DNA of 64,000 bases from Nymphaea colorata. Lineage: Eukaryota > Streptophyta > Magnoliopsida > Nymphaeales > Nymphaeaceae. Each line of letters starts with the position of its first letter. The first letter of the stretch is position 1. Positions 1 through 12,651 of this stretch are shown piece after piece. The translations under genes were made by a program, and so were the position numbers. The stretch is taken from the NCBI RefSeq assembly GCF_008831285.2, contig NC_045138.2, positions 35,579,115-35,643,114 of the forward strand. Direction: 5' to 3'. The notes beneath the pieces were generated by a model, which was not told the DNA's origin, made no database searches, and was given only the letters and a program-made list of their open reading frames with translations.

Positions 1-291
1 ACCTGGATGCTGAATCACGAAAAAATTACTAGAACTGTGAGATATATACTTGTATCAAATCACTAACCTTATAGCCATTGTCCTTCTATACAGCCGCATT
101 ACTCTTTTGCTTTTGGTGGTGGAGAGAAGAAGAAGAAGAAGGGGCACATACAACCAAAGCTAATGGCTTTACATCCGAGACTGTCCAATGGATTCCTGTT
201 ATAGCACATGGAAGTGCCCATTTTCATTTTGGACATACTGCTTATACAACCATATTATAGCCAACTTCATAGTCGTGGACATAGAATCACT
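1..291. other. 3' flank of the PORR gene
   Basis: This lies just downstream of the PORR stop codon on the minus strand. It holds a short AGAAGA-rich stretch near 125-140. I see no coding signal and no convincing poly(A) signal, although part of it is probably 3' UTR. Confidence 0.4.
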
Positions 292-1533
292 TCATTGGCA
301 TTCTTGGAAACCATCCTCTGCAGATCCCTCCTCCCAATCCTGGCCACCTGCATTACTATTGGCTGCCTGTTCCATTTCCCGTTGGACTGATTCTCGTCTT
401 AGTCTTTCTGTTTCCAACGATTCGCGATGCCCTTCGTCCAGCATTTCCATAAACTTATCCTTTATCTCGTGCAAAGGATCCTTGTCGATCAATTCACTGT
501 TCTTATATGCTTCCCTCAGCACAGCAGTCTTGATACCTTCCTTGAGCGACATGTAGAAAATTCCCGAGTGCCTAGTAAAGATATTAGGAAAGGCATTGGA
601 AAATCTGTACTCTTCACAGAATTTCCCCAAGATTGGAACCGGAACCCTTCGCAGCAGTGAAAGAGAAAGAAGTTCATGGAACACACCAACCGTCCTCTTC
701 TCCATCTCTGGTGAAGCTTGATCCAAATGGGTAGCATCAGAATAAGGGGATATATAAGGAAGCTCCATCCAATCCCTCACCCATTCTCGCATCTCCTTCT
801 TAAGAAAGAACCCTGGAGGGAGATGTACATTGAAAGCCGGCCTCATTCGAATGCCCGTAAGCCGGGATTCCTCCTCCGCCCTTAATTCGATCACAGACTT
901 GGCAAACTCCGGCCTCCAAGAAACCAGCTCCAGAAACGATTTCCCTTCGCCCGGACAACCTACCAATCTGAACAACTCAGGGTACTTGGGGATCAAACTG
1001 CACAAGAAATCGTCCGGGAATCCGAATTCCCTCTTGACATGAACCAGCTTATCGGCACTGACCACTTTGTGCTTCGACATCATTAATAATTTGCTCAATT
1101 TCGCGACAACGAGCGGTTCGTTCTCCGCTCTGATCCTTTTCTCGTCGTCGATAAACTGACGAAGACGGGGGCCAACTCTGAGAAAGGGGACGAGCTCAGA
1201 TTTAGGCTTTATTCGATCTGGGTAGATCTCGAATAGCCCAGGGTAGCGGTTGAGGAAGGTTTTCACTTTAACGGTGAGCCGCAACCTTTCTCTTCTCTTC
1301 TCCAAGTACTTTATGGGGATTACCTGGCCAGGTTCGTTGAGCACCTCCTTGACGACTCTGGAGCAGAGGCGCCATCTCTTATCTTTCTCAATGGCCTCGT
1401 CTATATGGGTGTCCTTGCGCCACACGACCTTGAGGCTGGAAATGAGACGGCATTGATTGAAGCCAGAAGGGTTCGAGAGAGAGATCCTTCGGAAGCTCGA
1501 AAGTTCGGATTTCACTATTGGCGGCAACGGCAT
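292..1533 (-). CDS. PORR-domain organellar RNA-binding protein
   Basis: Single-exon gene of 413 codons. Land-plant PORR (plant organelle RNA recognition) proteins are imported into mitochondria or chloroplasts and mostly promote splicing of group II introns. The first ~45 residues are rich in Ser, Arg and Leu with few acidic residues, as in a mitochondrial presequence. The PORR domain runs from about residue 45 (VVWRKDTHIDEAIEKDK) to about 370. Typical blocks are FLNRYPGLFEIYP, FPDDFLCSLIPKYPELFRLV, a WRPEFAKSV block, the LPYISPYSD segment and the NIFTRHSGIFYMSLK motif near the end. An acidic, Gln-rich tail follows. The frame stays open 15 codons upstream but only from a TTG, so the ATG at 1533 is the first usable start. 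Members are hard to tell apart by eye, so I give no gene name. The family call is firm; mitochondrial location is inferred. Confidence 0.9.
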   Translation of the reverse strand: MPLPPIVKSELSSFRRISLSNPSGFNQCRLISSLKVVWRKDTHIDEAIEKDKRWRLCSRVVKEVLNEPGQVIPIKYLEKRRERLRLTVKVKTFLNRYPGLFEIYPDRIKPKSELVPFLRVGPRLRQFIDDEKRIRAENEPLVVAKLSKLLMMSKHKVVSADKLVHVKREFGFPDDFLCSLIPKYPELFRLVGCPGEGKSFLELVSWRPEFAKSVIELRAEEESRLTGIRMRPAFNVHLPPGFFLKKEMREWVRDWMELPYISPYSDATHLDQASPEMEKRTVGVFHELLSLSLLRRVPVPILGKFCEEYRFSNAFPNIFTRHSGIFYMSLKEGIKTAVLREAYKNSELIDKDPLHEIKDKFMEMLDEGHRESLETERLRRESVQREMEQAANSNAGGQDWEEGSAEDGFQECQ

Positions 1534-3936
1534 CTCGCATTTCAGAAATATGGGGCGACCGGAGAAATGGCAAATCAATATGCTTTGCTCAAGATGGAAG
1601 ACGAAAGGATAGTTTGACCCGAAGCCTGTTGAAGATCAGGAGGCAGTGACAGATCAAGAAGATCCCAAAAGTGGACTGTAGAAAAGAGAATAACGAAATT
1701 TAACGAAGATGGCAGCAGAATTGTCAATTGTAGCTCAAGAAAGGAGTGCCCAAGGCGGCCGAATTGGAAATGGGTTAAACTAGAGAAGGTGGTATTCTGG
1801 ACGCAGGGTTCTCCGTCTTCTTAAAACCCTAACCAAAATCTGTCTGAGCTTCGCCCAATCGGCAAAAATTAATACTCACAGTTACAAGAGAGCTCGCGTT
1901 CTTCCCTTAAAATTCCGCCTCGCTCTTTTCGATTCATAATCTTAAGATTAGATTTCCTGCTGGAGCTTCGTGTATTATTTTCAAAAGCGTTCGAGCAACG
2001 GATCGTTCTCCTGACTGTCAAGTCCGGTTGGTTCTCCAATCGATCATACAGATCGGTGCTATCTGATCGAATTTTAATGTAAAAGCATTGAACATCGAGG
2101 TCCCAAAGGGCTTCAACCGAACTCAGGATTTATATTTTCTGAGATCAAATTTTAAGTACGACTAGCTCTTAAAACCGGATAATTGCATTCCCTCAAGCTT
2201 GAAATGCAATGGGGTTTCACATCCATTTCGTAATCAAATTTAGATTTAAAGTTGTAAAATTCATGCCCTCTCTGAATAAATATCTGATTACCAAGGTGTT
2301 GTAATTTTTTCTACCGCACCCTGACCAATATTGTTAAATGCGATGACCTCTTATCACGAGGCGAGCCATAGGCCCCAAGGTGTAAAAGCATAAGCTTCAT
2401 GATCAAAATTATGAAATATAAATATCCACAAAAAATATGACAAAAACTTAAAAGCTCTTATTGCAGAATTACTAATATTACCCAAAAAAAATTGTGAGCA
2501 ACTTGCAATTTAAACTTGTTCTTCACTATGTTTGCTGACCAATCATTCATTAAAAACAACAGAAAGAAGTTGCCAACATGCGTACTTTCAATTGTATAAA
2601 ACTTCAAGTTACAGTTTAAAAAAAAACAGTCACAATAACAGAATATCTATGTATAAATTCAGACATCGATGCTTCTTAAACTAACAAATATTAGATATCT
2701 AAATTTTTTATTATGATCTATAAGATCACTAGGAAAGTAAAAATGCAACAGAAAACTGTACGCTAAAGCAAGGATCACTAGTAAACCATAAATTGTCGAC
2801 TCCTTTACTTGAGCCCTATTCTCATATGCCATTTAGAGGTCTTATATAATCTAATTAACACTTTTTACCACATGTGAGAACGATTCATAAATTGTTTAAA
2901 ATGCGACACATTGAACCTAGTCTGTTGCATATGTGACAGACAATAGGCAAAGAAAAATATGTCTTAAATCTACAGGCACCAACGAATTGGGCTAACACAA
3001 AGAGTTAGAGAGAGAAAGGACCCCAATCAAATGTTTAAATAGGACAAACAATATCATCATAAGCTTCAGGAGGGAGAGAATGTAGACAGAGATCAAAGTG
3101 AGGACCCCAAATCAAATATTTCGACCAGAGCACTACTCTCTCATGTTAAATTGCTTTTAAACGGTCTGTTTCTTATTTCCTCATTAAAACAAGCTGATCT
3201 TTTATTAAGACTTTCAAGATATATTTTATATAAATTAAAATGTTTGGTTTTTTGGGTAAATTCATTAAAACTTATAATTAATTAATTTACGTTTTAAGTT
3301 CTCATCAGTGAAGAAGGGGAGGAGAGAGAGAGAAAGGGTAGCTATCCTTATTTTGTAAAGTTATTTACAAGCTATTATTATTATAAATGTCCAAAAGACC
3401 TTAGTAAGAAAGCTGGTTCTGATCAAGATTGCCCTTGCTTTTACTTTTATAATATTTATTATTTATAATATAGGTGTTAAAACATGTTAAATTTCCGCAG
3501 CCCAATAAAACAAAAACAGGAGGAGTAGCCCAAGATAAAGAAGGAAGGCACAGCTCGCCACCGATCGACTGAGACGACCCCAGGGGGACTCAACTCAGTT
3601 TAACGAATTCATGGTTTTAACCCGTATTTTTATTTTTATTTTTTAAATAAGAACCGTATAGATAGTCCATAAAATTAATTCCGTTAAACTAGAAAACAAA
3701 ATGTTTTAGCTAAAAAGGAGGAGGAAGAGTAATAATAGATGGAAGATAATATGGAAAAAAATTTTACACTACCTTTTGAAGCCAATAAAAGTTTACTTTT
3801 AAGTATGTACAATACAGTTCTCATGAAAAGCTAACTACATCACAAAAACGGTTTGTTTTTAAGTAAAATGTCGGCCTAAACATGTATTTGAGCCGAACCG
3901 ACCGGGCCTTACGGGAACACTACCAGATTCGAAGTC
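1534..3936. other. Divergent intergenic region between PORR and ELMO genes
   Basis: AT-rich spacer between divergent genes, so it should hold both promoters. The PORR side (1534-1900) has higher GC and a telo-box at 1824. The middle (2300-3500) is very AT-rich with TTAATTAAT-type runs. I found no coding exon or clear transposon ends. Confidence 0.6.
1824..1832. promoter_or_regulatory. Telo-box motif upstream of the PORR gene
   Basis: AAACCCTAA lies 290 bp upstream of the PORR start. Telo-boxes are frequent in plant promoters of translation and organelle-biogenesis genes. The motif is seen directly; its activity is inferred. Confidence 0.4.
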
Positions 3937-4767
3937 TTGGTTTGCGAAGGATGGTGCGTTGCCGATTCTCGCCGTCCTACGCCGACATCCCTTGCCAGCG
4001 AAGTCAAGTACCAAAAGAAGGAAGAAGGAAGGGGGAAACTCTCCAATAACGTGTTTTCCCGGGAAAATTCACGAGTCAAAGAAATTTTTATCTCCACTTT
4101 AGGTAGAAGCGATCAAAGGTCTTCGGTCAGGCCTGCATATGCCTCTCCGCTGTTTCGTTCATCTTCTTCCCTTGGTGATCTTGGGAAGGTTCACTTGCGT
4201 GGAAGAAATCTTGCTCAAGCATTTGTGAGTGAAATTGGTTTTTGATTTCGGAGTCTTGGGTGCAAGTGATACATCCAATACATTAGTAAGATTTTATCTG
4301 CAATTGTTCGATTTGGTTTTAGTATTTTTTTTCCTTCTTTTGATTGTCTTTTTGCTTATGTTCGTGTCGGCTTTTTGGGTAAAAGTTCACCATCAGAAGT
4401 CGGAACGCCCCTCAGAATTTGGTTAGTTTTTTCCGGGAATAGTTGGAGTTGGATCGTGGGAATTGGGCAGTGAATGAAGTTCAATGCTGATCGTTATATG
4501 AGCTGTAGTGGAGATTGAACCGGGGTGGGATCTAGGTTTTGGACGGAAACTGAAGGGGCCTTTCATGAAAATAATGAGAGGACCTTCTAATTTATCTGAA
4601 GAGATTTATAAGTTGTTCTGTGGTTATTGTGGAATTTGCCAATGGTTACACATGGAATTCCTATGTTCTCATGAGAAAGAATGGCTTGCTTTCTCCTTTT
4701 TCAGGTGCAACCGGTGAGCGGATATTGCAGTTCAGAAGTGATTGAGTGCCCCTGCTGGTCCTGTGCC
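3937..4767 (+). promoter_or_regulatory. Probable 5' leader of the ELMO gene with a leader intron
   Basis: GC-richer sequence ahead of the ELMO start. A good donor (ATTT|GTGAGT at 4225) and a pyrimidine-rich acceptor (TTTTTCAG ending at 4704) suggest a 480-nt intron in the 5' UTR, leaving 63 nt of leader before the ATG at 4768. The open frame over 3937-4245 shows no recognisable protein. The transcription start is not determined. Confidence 0.45.
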
Positions 4768-7700
4768 ATGACTCCAGGAACTTTAAGGAGGCGACTGCAC
4801 CATGGTGATGTCGATGGAAAGAAACGCGAACATGTTGAGGCAGATGCACTAGACTTCCTAAGTGAGCCGTTGCTTGGGAGTGCACGCGAAGTCGCTAGCC
4901 TTGTAATAATTGCTTCTGAACAACTTGATGTCTTTGTTCAATTGGCTGCATTGGGCCCAAATTGAGGAAACCTGGTTTTTGGCGTGGTTTCTCACTTTCA
5001 GAAAGATGATTACGAAAGCGACGAGGATACTTTGGATGAGAAGAAAAGAAAGGAAAAACTGCATTGGGCGCACCTATTCTCACAGTTGATAACCCACTGG
5101 GCTCAGTTTTTGGGTAATGATTTATTCATTTGATAATTTGTTATTGGCAGAGTGGTACTTGAAATTCTTCTGCCTCTGGGGGTTAACTTTGCGAAAATGA
5201 ACGGAAAAGAAGAATGTTTCTGTCCGATTACCGGTGACTCAACAACGTATACCGACGCTTGTGCAAACGCAAATATAGAAATCTCGTTTAAGTAAACTGA
5301 GCTTAAATGAGGGTCTGCTAGTCATTCCTCCTTCTCAAAGTTGTTATGGATGCGCTGCCATTAGTTCTGCTTGTAAAATAGGTGTATCTGTTTATTCTAA
5401 ATTGCGGTCGGTTGTAATTGCTGATGGACAACCTCTTATTTGCAGCAAATATTGTTATAGGCTCTGGAACTATCATTGGGCGGCTCCTACCTCTTCCCCT
5501 TATCAATAGCTTTGGAAGTGAGAAGAAAAACCGTCCAGTTTTTGTGAGTCCTTTGCAGGTGATCACCACTGCTTCATCTTCTGTAAGATAGAAACACATA
5601 TCTGCAAAAAAAAAGTAATGCTTCTACATGTATGCACTATACTTAATTCAGCACTTAAGTTGGAAGTTTTCTACCTTTGAAATGATAGTAGTCTATACGA
5701 ATATGAGTTTTTTCATCCCTGCTGTAACTGTAATGCTAACCAGTTAACATGCCCTAGGTCTTAATTCTTTTTCATCTTAAGTGTGCATTGTAAGGCTTTA
5801 GAATAAATTATCTGTTAGCATTTCACTACTATACGTTCATTTATGAGCAATCTGTTTACTTGCAAACCATAAATCTTGCTCACCTAATTTTTGTATTTAT
5901 GTGTTCCACTTTCCTTTTTGTCATTTGGTTATTATCATTTAATATAGGAAGAATGATCCCTCTAAAGCTCTTGTTCCAGGTTTCTGCATTTATTCTCATG
6001 GTTTCTATTAAATTTTTTAGTTCTCATGCATATATATGGTCTTTTTCTGTGAAATTGAGATTATTGCATCTTTTGTTCCACAATCTTGCAGGAAGAGAGG
6101 CTGAGATTATTGCAGCAGAGGATGGGAGTTCCTTTTGATGGTTCTCGTCTAGATCACCAAGTATGGCTTAACCTGCAAGTGTTCATTTACTCTATCACGT
6201 CACCTGGTTAGCTAACTTTGCTTCTGTTTAATATGGGGATGTGTTTGTCTGTTCCGGCTGTCTTTTCCTGCCTTTATTTTATCAATTTGTTTGGCTTCCC
6301 TTCTTCTTTTATAGTTTAGATTGGAAATTGCTAGTTGGTTCTTTCTTTTTTTCCTTTTCCTTGAAAATTCTAATGGGAGTGCTCAAAATTTCCAGATGTG
6401 TTTTATTTGTGAATTTCAGAACGTAAGATTTCCTTATAATGCAAGGAACAACTCCCTACAATTTTTTTCTTCTTTTTCCTTTCTGGCGTACCAAGTGTCT
6501 CCTTAATTTCAAAAATATGCTTGTTTACTGGATTTTACATTTAAACCCTTCAAAATATAAGTTCCCATCAAACTCGTTCTGGTTTTTCTTTTCCTAATAT
6601 ATGCCTGATGAAATACGTGCCTTTTTACTAGGATGCCCTCAAGCAGCTTTGGAGGCTGGCTTACCCCAGCAGAGAACTTCCATCACTTAAATCAGAAGTG
6701 TGGAAAGAGATGGGTTGGCAAGGCTCTGATCCATCAACTGACTTCAGGTATAATAGTTATGAAGTAAAAGCAAATGACCTTTAAGTACCTCTTGTTAGTG
6801 AGTTCAATTTATAATTTTGTTGACATTTCTAGGGGTGGAGGCTATATATCACTGGAGAACTTGATTTTCTTTGCACAGAAGTATCCGGTATGTTTGGCAA
6901 TCTTTTGAAGGTTTCTGATTTCAGATTTTTCATCTGCAATAATGGTATGACCAACAGGTAACAGGAAAATATGATGTGTATATAAGCTGATAAGGAAGCT
7001 CATGCTTTATTTTTCCTGTTTCAAGGACTCGTTCCAGAATCTGTTGCATAAAAAAGAAGGAAGAAGGTCTGACTGGGAGTATCCATTTGCTGTGGCAGGG
7101 GTAAATGTATCTTTTATGTTGGTGCAAATGTTGGACCTGCAGTCAGGTATAGTATCTATTGATGATCTAATGATGCTTATTGGCTATTTGTTGCATGGTT
7201 TTCATTTGGTAAATTGTTTGTTGTAAACTGTTCCTTCAGGAGCTTACAGCAACTGATCTCTGCTGCTGTTTATGACCAGAATAGACTTGGAATGAGCAAT
7301 GAAAAAGTAAAATATTGCTATCCTGTATAGAGTTGGATCAATGGCCTGCAACTTGCAATTTATAATTTAGGAGACCCAGAAAAATTCCCAAGTTATTCTG
7401 TATGAACAAAATATATTCATAGGGTATGTTCTGCTGCAGATGTCCCTATGAAATGTATGCTATTTTACACAGTTTTTCATCTCCTTTTCCTAAATCACTG
7501 CAACTGCAAGAGCTCAAGACAGACTTCTGACATCCACAAGTCACATGATGCTTGATGACATGGTAAACCTGTGAATGGGACTAAAACTGGCTGCTTAATG
7601 GATCAGGAATCAGCAAGTTGACCAGCAACAGCAATTTATCTGGGTTGGGTCGTAAATTTTTATAGTGTGCTTTTGCTGCAAAATGGTGAAAAAGTTGAAA

Positions 7701-9614
7701 TAATAAGTGACCATTTAGCAAATACACTCAAACAACTATAGTTTACAAATGCAACTACAAATGATAACTAATAAACGACACAGATAAGATTTATTTATTT
7801 TTAGCAAACTATTATAGTTTATTTCTTAGTGACAGTGGATAACAGTTAGAATGGGTGCTGAATGAAACACTCCCGAATTGGGTGATTGTGAACCAATTTA
7901 GCCAATCCGAAACTGAGTCCTCTATGATTTGGCTGCACTTGGTCAGTAGACTCGTGACCCACAGTCCCTTGGCACTTCTGGTTGACTAATGTGATTTCCA
8001 AGTCAATCCTCTGGGTTTTCTAACTATGTTTGATGAGCATAGTTAAAACTGCATCTAAGTTGCTAATGTCATTCCAACTTAGGTTTATTTTACTTTCTAG
8101 TTTTTTTATTTCAAAGATTTTTTTTCCTTTGCATTTGTAAGTATTATGGTCTTGCCATGAACTAATAACTTTTCCAACTTAGGCTTATTTTATGTTCTAG
8201 TTTTTTATTTCAAAAGTTACTTTGTTTCCTTGGTTTACCATTTATATGACCATGTTGTTGCCTTGAACTGATAACTTGTAATCGTGTGATAAGAGTTATA
8301 GATGACGTTGTTTTATGTCGTTCAACTTTTGACCATATTGCATACAACACTGACCCTGGCAATAGTACATCAACACCTTAAATTTTGGAAGTAATCACAA
8401 ACACGTGCGTCAGCCTGTTCCCTTTGATAAAATCAACCAGTGGTTTGACTTGATAAAATGCCAGTGTTAGCTTCAGCATTTTTCTTTTCTAATTGTGTTC
8501 AGTTTACCCATTTATTTATCCTTTTCCATGATCAATCAACATCCACCTGTCCTCCTGACACCCATCAAGTCCCTGCTCATCTACTTCTTCCATGCATTCA
8601 TCTCTCAAACAACTGGCTATTCATTACCCCTTGCCCACCTAGTTTGTGTTGATCTAAGTGTCAGCTTTCTGTCAAATGGCTGCTTTTCTTCTCTTTGAGT
8701 CAATCAAAGCCTAACAACAGACAGCCAGCAAGTAATTAAGCTTTCTTGGAAAGAACCATGAGCGCCCCTATGAATTAGTTGTTTACTATGAAGCTTTTTT
8801 CTCCTTGAAAAGATAAGTCATTGTTTATTTCTATAAGTTATTAGTATGATTTAGCTTCTAGTCCTGCTGAATTGAAGAGATGAATAAGTGCAGCAATGCA
8901 ACGAGTTTAGACATCGCCGTCTTTTTTCTCATGGATTTCACTTCAGAGTGAGTGAAAATACCCAAGTATTTGATTGACCTAGGGAATGAAGTAAATTCAG
9001 GTAAGTTAACAAAAATCGGTGGTTGTTGGACCTAAAACATGAAACGTTAGGTTATGTAATATTGATAAAAGTCGGCTGGCTACTGATATTTCGTTGCTAA
9101 CATGGAGAAAAACGTTTTGTGAAACTTTTGACCTCTTGAGCCAGTTTTGGACAGCAAAGGAAATTCTTCCTGCCAAGGAAATATCATGCTTTTGATTTGG
9201 AGATGTATTATTTGAGATGTTGGTTTGAAATTTAAATCTTAATTTTCTTTAGTTACATTGTGTCGTAAAATTTCTTGTAGGACCACCGACTTCTATAGTG
9301 GCGGCCAACTTTGCACGCCTACTTGCAGAAGATGAGATGGCATTTGACAACCTCTTTTGTGTAGCGTTTATGATGCTGGATGCCCAATGGCTTGCTAAAC
9401 GTGCTTCATATATGGAGTTCAATGTAAAATTAATGGTCCTCGTTCCTTCGTCATGAATTTATCTCCTTTTCCTTTTCCTGAATAACCTGGACTTGTTTTT
9501 TAACTTTTCTAGGAGGTGCTAAAATCAACAAGGACGCAGTTAGAACGTGAGCTTTCTCTAGATGACGTTTACAGCGTAAGGGATCTGCCTGCATACAATC
9601 TCTTACGTCGATAG
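4768..9614 (+). CDS. ELMO domain-containing protein (ELMOD type)
   Basis: Nine coding exons close in frame to 321 residues: 4768-4902, 5002-5113, 5446-5558, 6092-6160, 6632-6747, 6833-6887, 7026-7146, 9281-9423, 9513-9614. The N-terminus carries the plant hallmark TLRRRLHHGDVDGK, then an acidic linker and a hydrophobic stretch (FLANIVIGSGTIIGRLLPLP). The ELMO domain covers about residues 140-300. It includes the ELMOD signature WKEMGWQGSDPSTDFRGGG, whose Arg182 matches the arginine needed for Arf-GAP activity in animal ELMODs. Other blocks are WEYPFAVAGVNVSFMLVQML and DEMAFDNLFCVAFMMLDAQW. The C-terminus is QLERELSLDDVYSVRDLPAY-NLLRR. Animal ELMODs are GTPase-activating proteins for Arf-family GTPases; the plant role is inferred by analogy. 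Intron 7 is 2.1 kb and AT-rich, and I see no gene in it. The end of exon 1 is the least certain splice site. Confidence 0.9.
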
Positions 9615-10919
9615 CCAGACATGATCTATGAGATTAGAGTTCGTTACCTGTAATGTTATGCAAATGTATTCTTTTCTTATGTTCATTAAATACAAAAAAA
9701 TTCTGGAATAAGTCTAGTTCAACTAAAAGATGCCCCTTTTGCATAATATTTTCCAACTAAGTTCATCTCCCTGATCTTTCGTGATTATAGCTTTACTTCC
9801 AAAGTTAGCCTGATGCGTTCATCGTGCTGGATTTGCTTGTCGAAAATGGGTATATAAACACCTTCTGCCGATGTACCTGGCAGTCAGTGTGGGAACCAAG
9901 AGCTAAGAGGAAGTCTCCATCTATTCTAGAAGAGATTTGAGTTATGAACAACAAGTACTTCAAGGCTACTCTTTTTCTTCTTCCAACACTTGGCTGCCTT
10001 TGTTCACATTTCAAGGACAAGGTCTCATCATAGCTAACTGCTGCCATCATTGATGTCGGCAGAGGTGAGAAGGCTTTGGGCCTCTTTTTTTAAACGTGGG
10101 TTGTTAAACTCGCTCACCCGAAAAAGGTCTGACCGGGACAGCAAGTCTTCCAACAAATCTTGGTCCTTGTGGTTAATCGCAATCCATAGCACCACACTGT
10201 TGGAATGTCCAGCATGAACCACCTGTTATTTGTATTTTTGAACTGCCTATCCGTTCGACGGTTTAGGTTGGAGGAGGGCTGCACAAGCCCCCAGCTGGTG
10301 TCTAGGTGTAGGGTGGGCACTACCCATCTTGGTCCTGAACCATGTGCAGAGAAATTAATGTCCGGGTCCACTCATATGTTGTCCGCCATCTGAGTGCCAC
10401 TGGAATAACGTTAAGAGTTACTTGTTTAATAAAGTGGTCAGAAAGGAAACAAAACGAAGCCATTTACAAAGAACGGTAACTTGAACACGAAAAGTATGGA
10501 CCTTCGTATAGAATGGGCAGAGGGCCTACGATAAACCAGTCTGGTGGAGTAAATTTCTTGATGCGAAGGTATCTCAGGGCAATAATGACCAAGGTGGTTT
10601 TTCAGAAAACATTTTAAAAGTGTCATGAATCATGATATTGTGATATTAGTGCAATAAAAAAGTAAAACAAATTGGCTCCGACAGTTTTCTTCCTCATTAT
10701 GCCTTGATCAATCGCTCAAAAATATATGGCTTGATTTACAGGAACTGAATGCATCGACCATACCACTGTATTCGTCCATTCAACAGATTAACACAATAAA
10801 ACTGACGACCAACAACCAATCCCCATTTATGATATCAAGTTCAACGCAACGAGATTTGACGAAATTTGTCAAGTACAAAAAGAACATAAATGAAAATTGC
10901 TACCGGTTGCAGTCCAATT
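9615..10919. other. Convergent spacer between ELMO and WRI-like genes
   Basis: Tail-to-tail spacer that must hold both 3' UTRs. A GC-richer block at about 10100-10400 reads unlike its surroundings and may be a transposon remnant. I found no terminal repeats or recognisable protein in it. Confidence 0.5.
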
Positions 10920-12610
10920 CTAAGAGCAGATGCTGATGGGACAAGGAATGAGGACAGAACTAGGAGCAGCCATGGGATCCACCAATGCATACTCCACATC
11001 CTTATCAGTACCAAGGAGGAACTCACTGTCACACGCACCACTCGGGCTCTGGAAAATGTCCTCGAAATTTACACCACTGTCTTTATCTCCAGTTCTGTCC
11101 CTGATATCCGTTTTCTCGAATAAGAAGTCCAGGTTCTCTGGAATATCGGTGTCACTAAACAGATGATGAATTTCTAAAACTTCCGTTCTCTCATTCATTT
11201 TCTCCATTATCTCAAACTGAGCATCATCAAGGGCAGAGTTCACAGTACTGCTGGAAGGGCATTCTCGGTGGGAACATTTGGACGTAGTGGCCTCCTGTTG
11301 AACGGGCAATGGTGGGGAAAATTCATGGGTAGCACCAAATTCTGAAGGCAAATGTCCTCTGTAATTACTTATATCGAAGTTGGTTACCGCATTTGGTCCT
11401 CTGTATTTGATAGCAGCAACATCGTAAGCAGCGGCAGCTTCTTCTTCAGTACCTACATAAATGGAAAGATATACGTAATTGACATGCATAATCAGTCGAC
11501 AAGCAGTCTTATGGATCAGTCAGACTGTACAAAGTTTGTGATATGAGCTTCCTGGATGAGTCCCCTGAGCCAGCAGTTTAAGTTATGACACATCTGAAAA
11601 GGAAAAAAAGCTTTCTGGAGAACCAAACCTAGTTTGGGAAAAACAGGGTGAACGAAAAGTTACGATAGACATCAATTTTTCTGAGACAAGCCAGGGTTGC
11701 TTATAGTTGGTAGAATCCATGAAAGGTTTACCTTCTCTTTTCTTATCTAATCTGCCTGCCTAGGTAAGAAATTTTTCCCTTTACTCCAAAAGAGAAAAAC
11801 AACGCTATATCTGGAATCATTTAAAGGGACCTTTTGCTTGGTCATAAGAACTTGGTGTGCACTTGCCTAGAGAACTGGCTCAAAGCTTAGAGCTTGAAGA
11901 AAGCCTTTAATGAATACTTGAAGTGCCTGTCTAGTGACAAAAAGACGCAGAAAGGAAACTTTTTTAGTGCAAAGGAAAGAGTCTGCTTCCGACTTCTCTC
12001 CAAAGGGCCCATCTGTTTCATGCAAAATGAGGAGACCCAGTTCCGTGGGATTCACATTATGTTCAAGAAGTTTCTGCCAGCCTATCAGTCCCATAAAAAT
12101 CGTTCTCCAAGAAAGGGGCGGGGATGCATCTCAGTAGCAGTTTCTGGGTGGACAAAGGAACCAAACGCTTTTTTTAAAAAAAAAAAAAAAATGAACGGTC
12201 TAACTTCCGTTGTTGATTCTTTTCAAGCCCATCTGTTACCGTAAAAAGAATACGTCCTTTTCAAGACAAGCTCTATAATTTCGGCTAACTGCTCAATAAC
12301 TGCAACTACCATCCTTCGGCCGCTTTCTGCGTTTTCCTTGTCGCTCTCCGCGGTATTTCATTGAGACAAAGCTCCATAACTGCGACGGCCAACTCTCGCG
12401 GCTGCAAGTGGTTCGAATTTGATTTGAAGATTTTGCCAATTGTTAGTCCGGCTCTAGCCTAATGTCCCCATCCATTTGCGAACCTCTCCCTCGTCTGCTC
12501 GTGTCCCTCTCCGCCATTAATTCTGATAGAACTTGCTTTAATCACTGTGCCGCCGACGGTGGTGGCACCCAATCCATTTCAAGGTTCCGGATATATATAT
12601 ATATATATAT

Positions 12611-12651
<41 letters not shown>

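Noticed and set aside
1388-1617. Open frames on both strands over the start of the PORR gene
   Set aside because: They are other-frame shadows of the PORR coding region, which has clear family motifs.
3937-4426. Open frames ahead of the ELMO gene as a separate protein
   Set aside because: No protein character; the donor at 4225 and acceptor at 4704 fit a 5' UTR with an intron.
4903-4965. Read-through end of ELMO exon 1
   Set aside because: Reading past 4902 reaches a stop at 4965. Splicing at CTT|GTAATA joins in phase to the KDDYESDED exon and then to the family-conserved ANIVIGSG.
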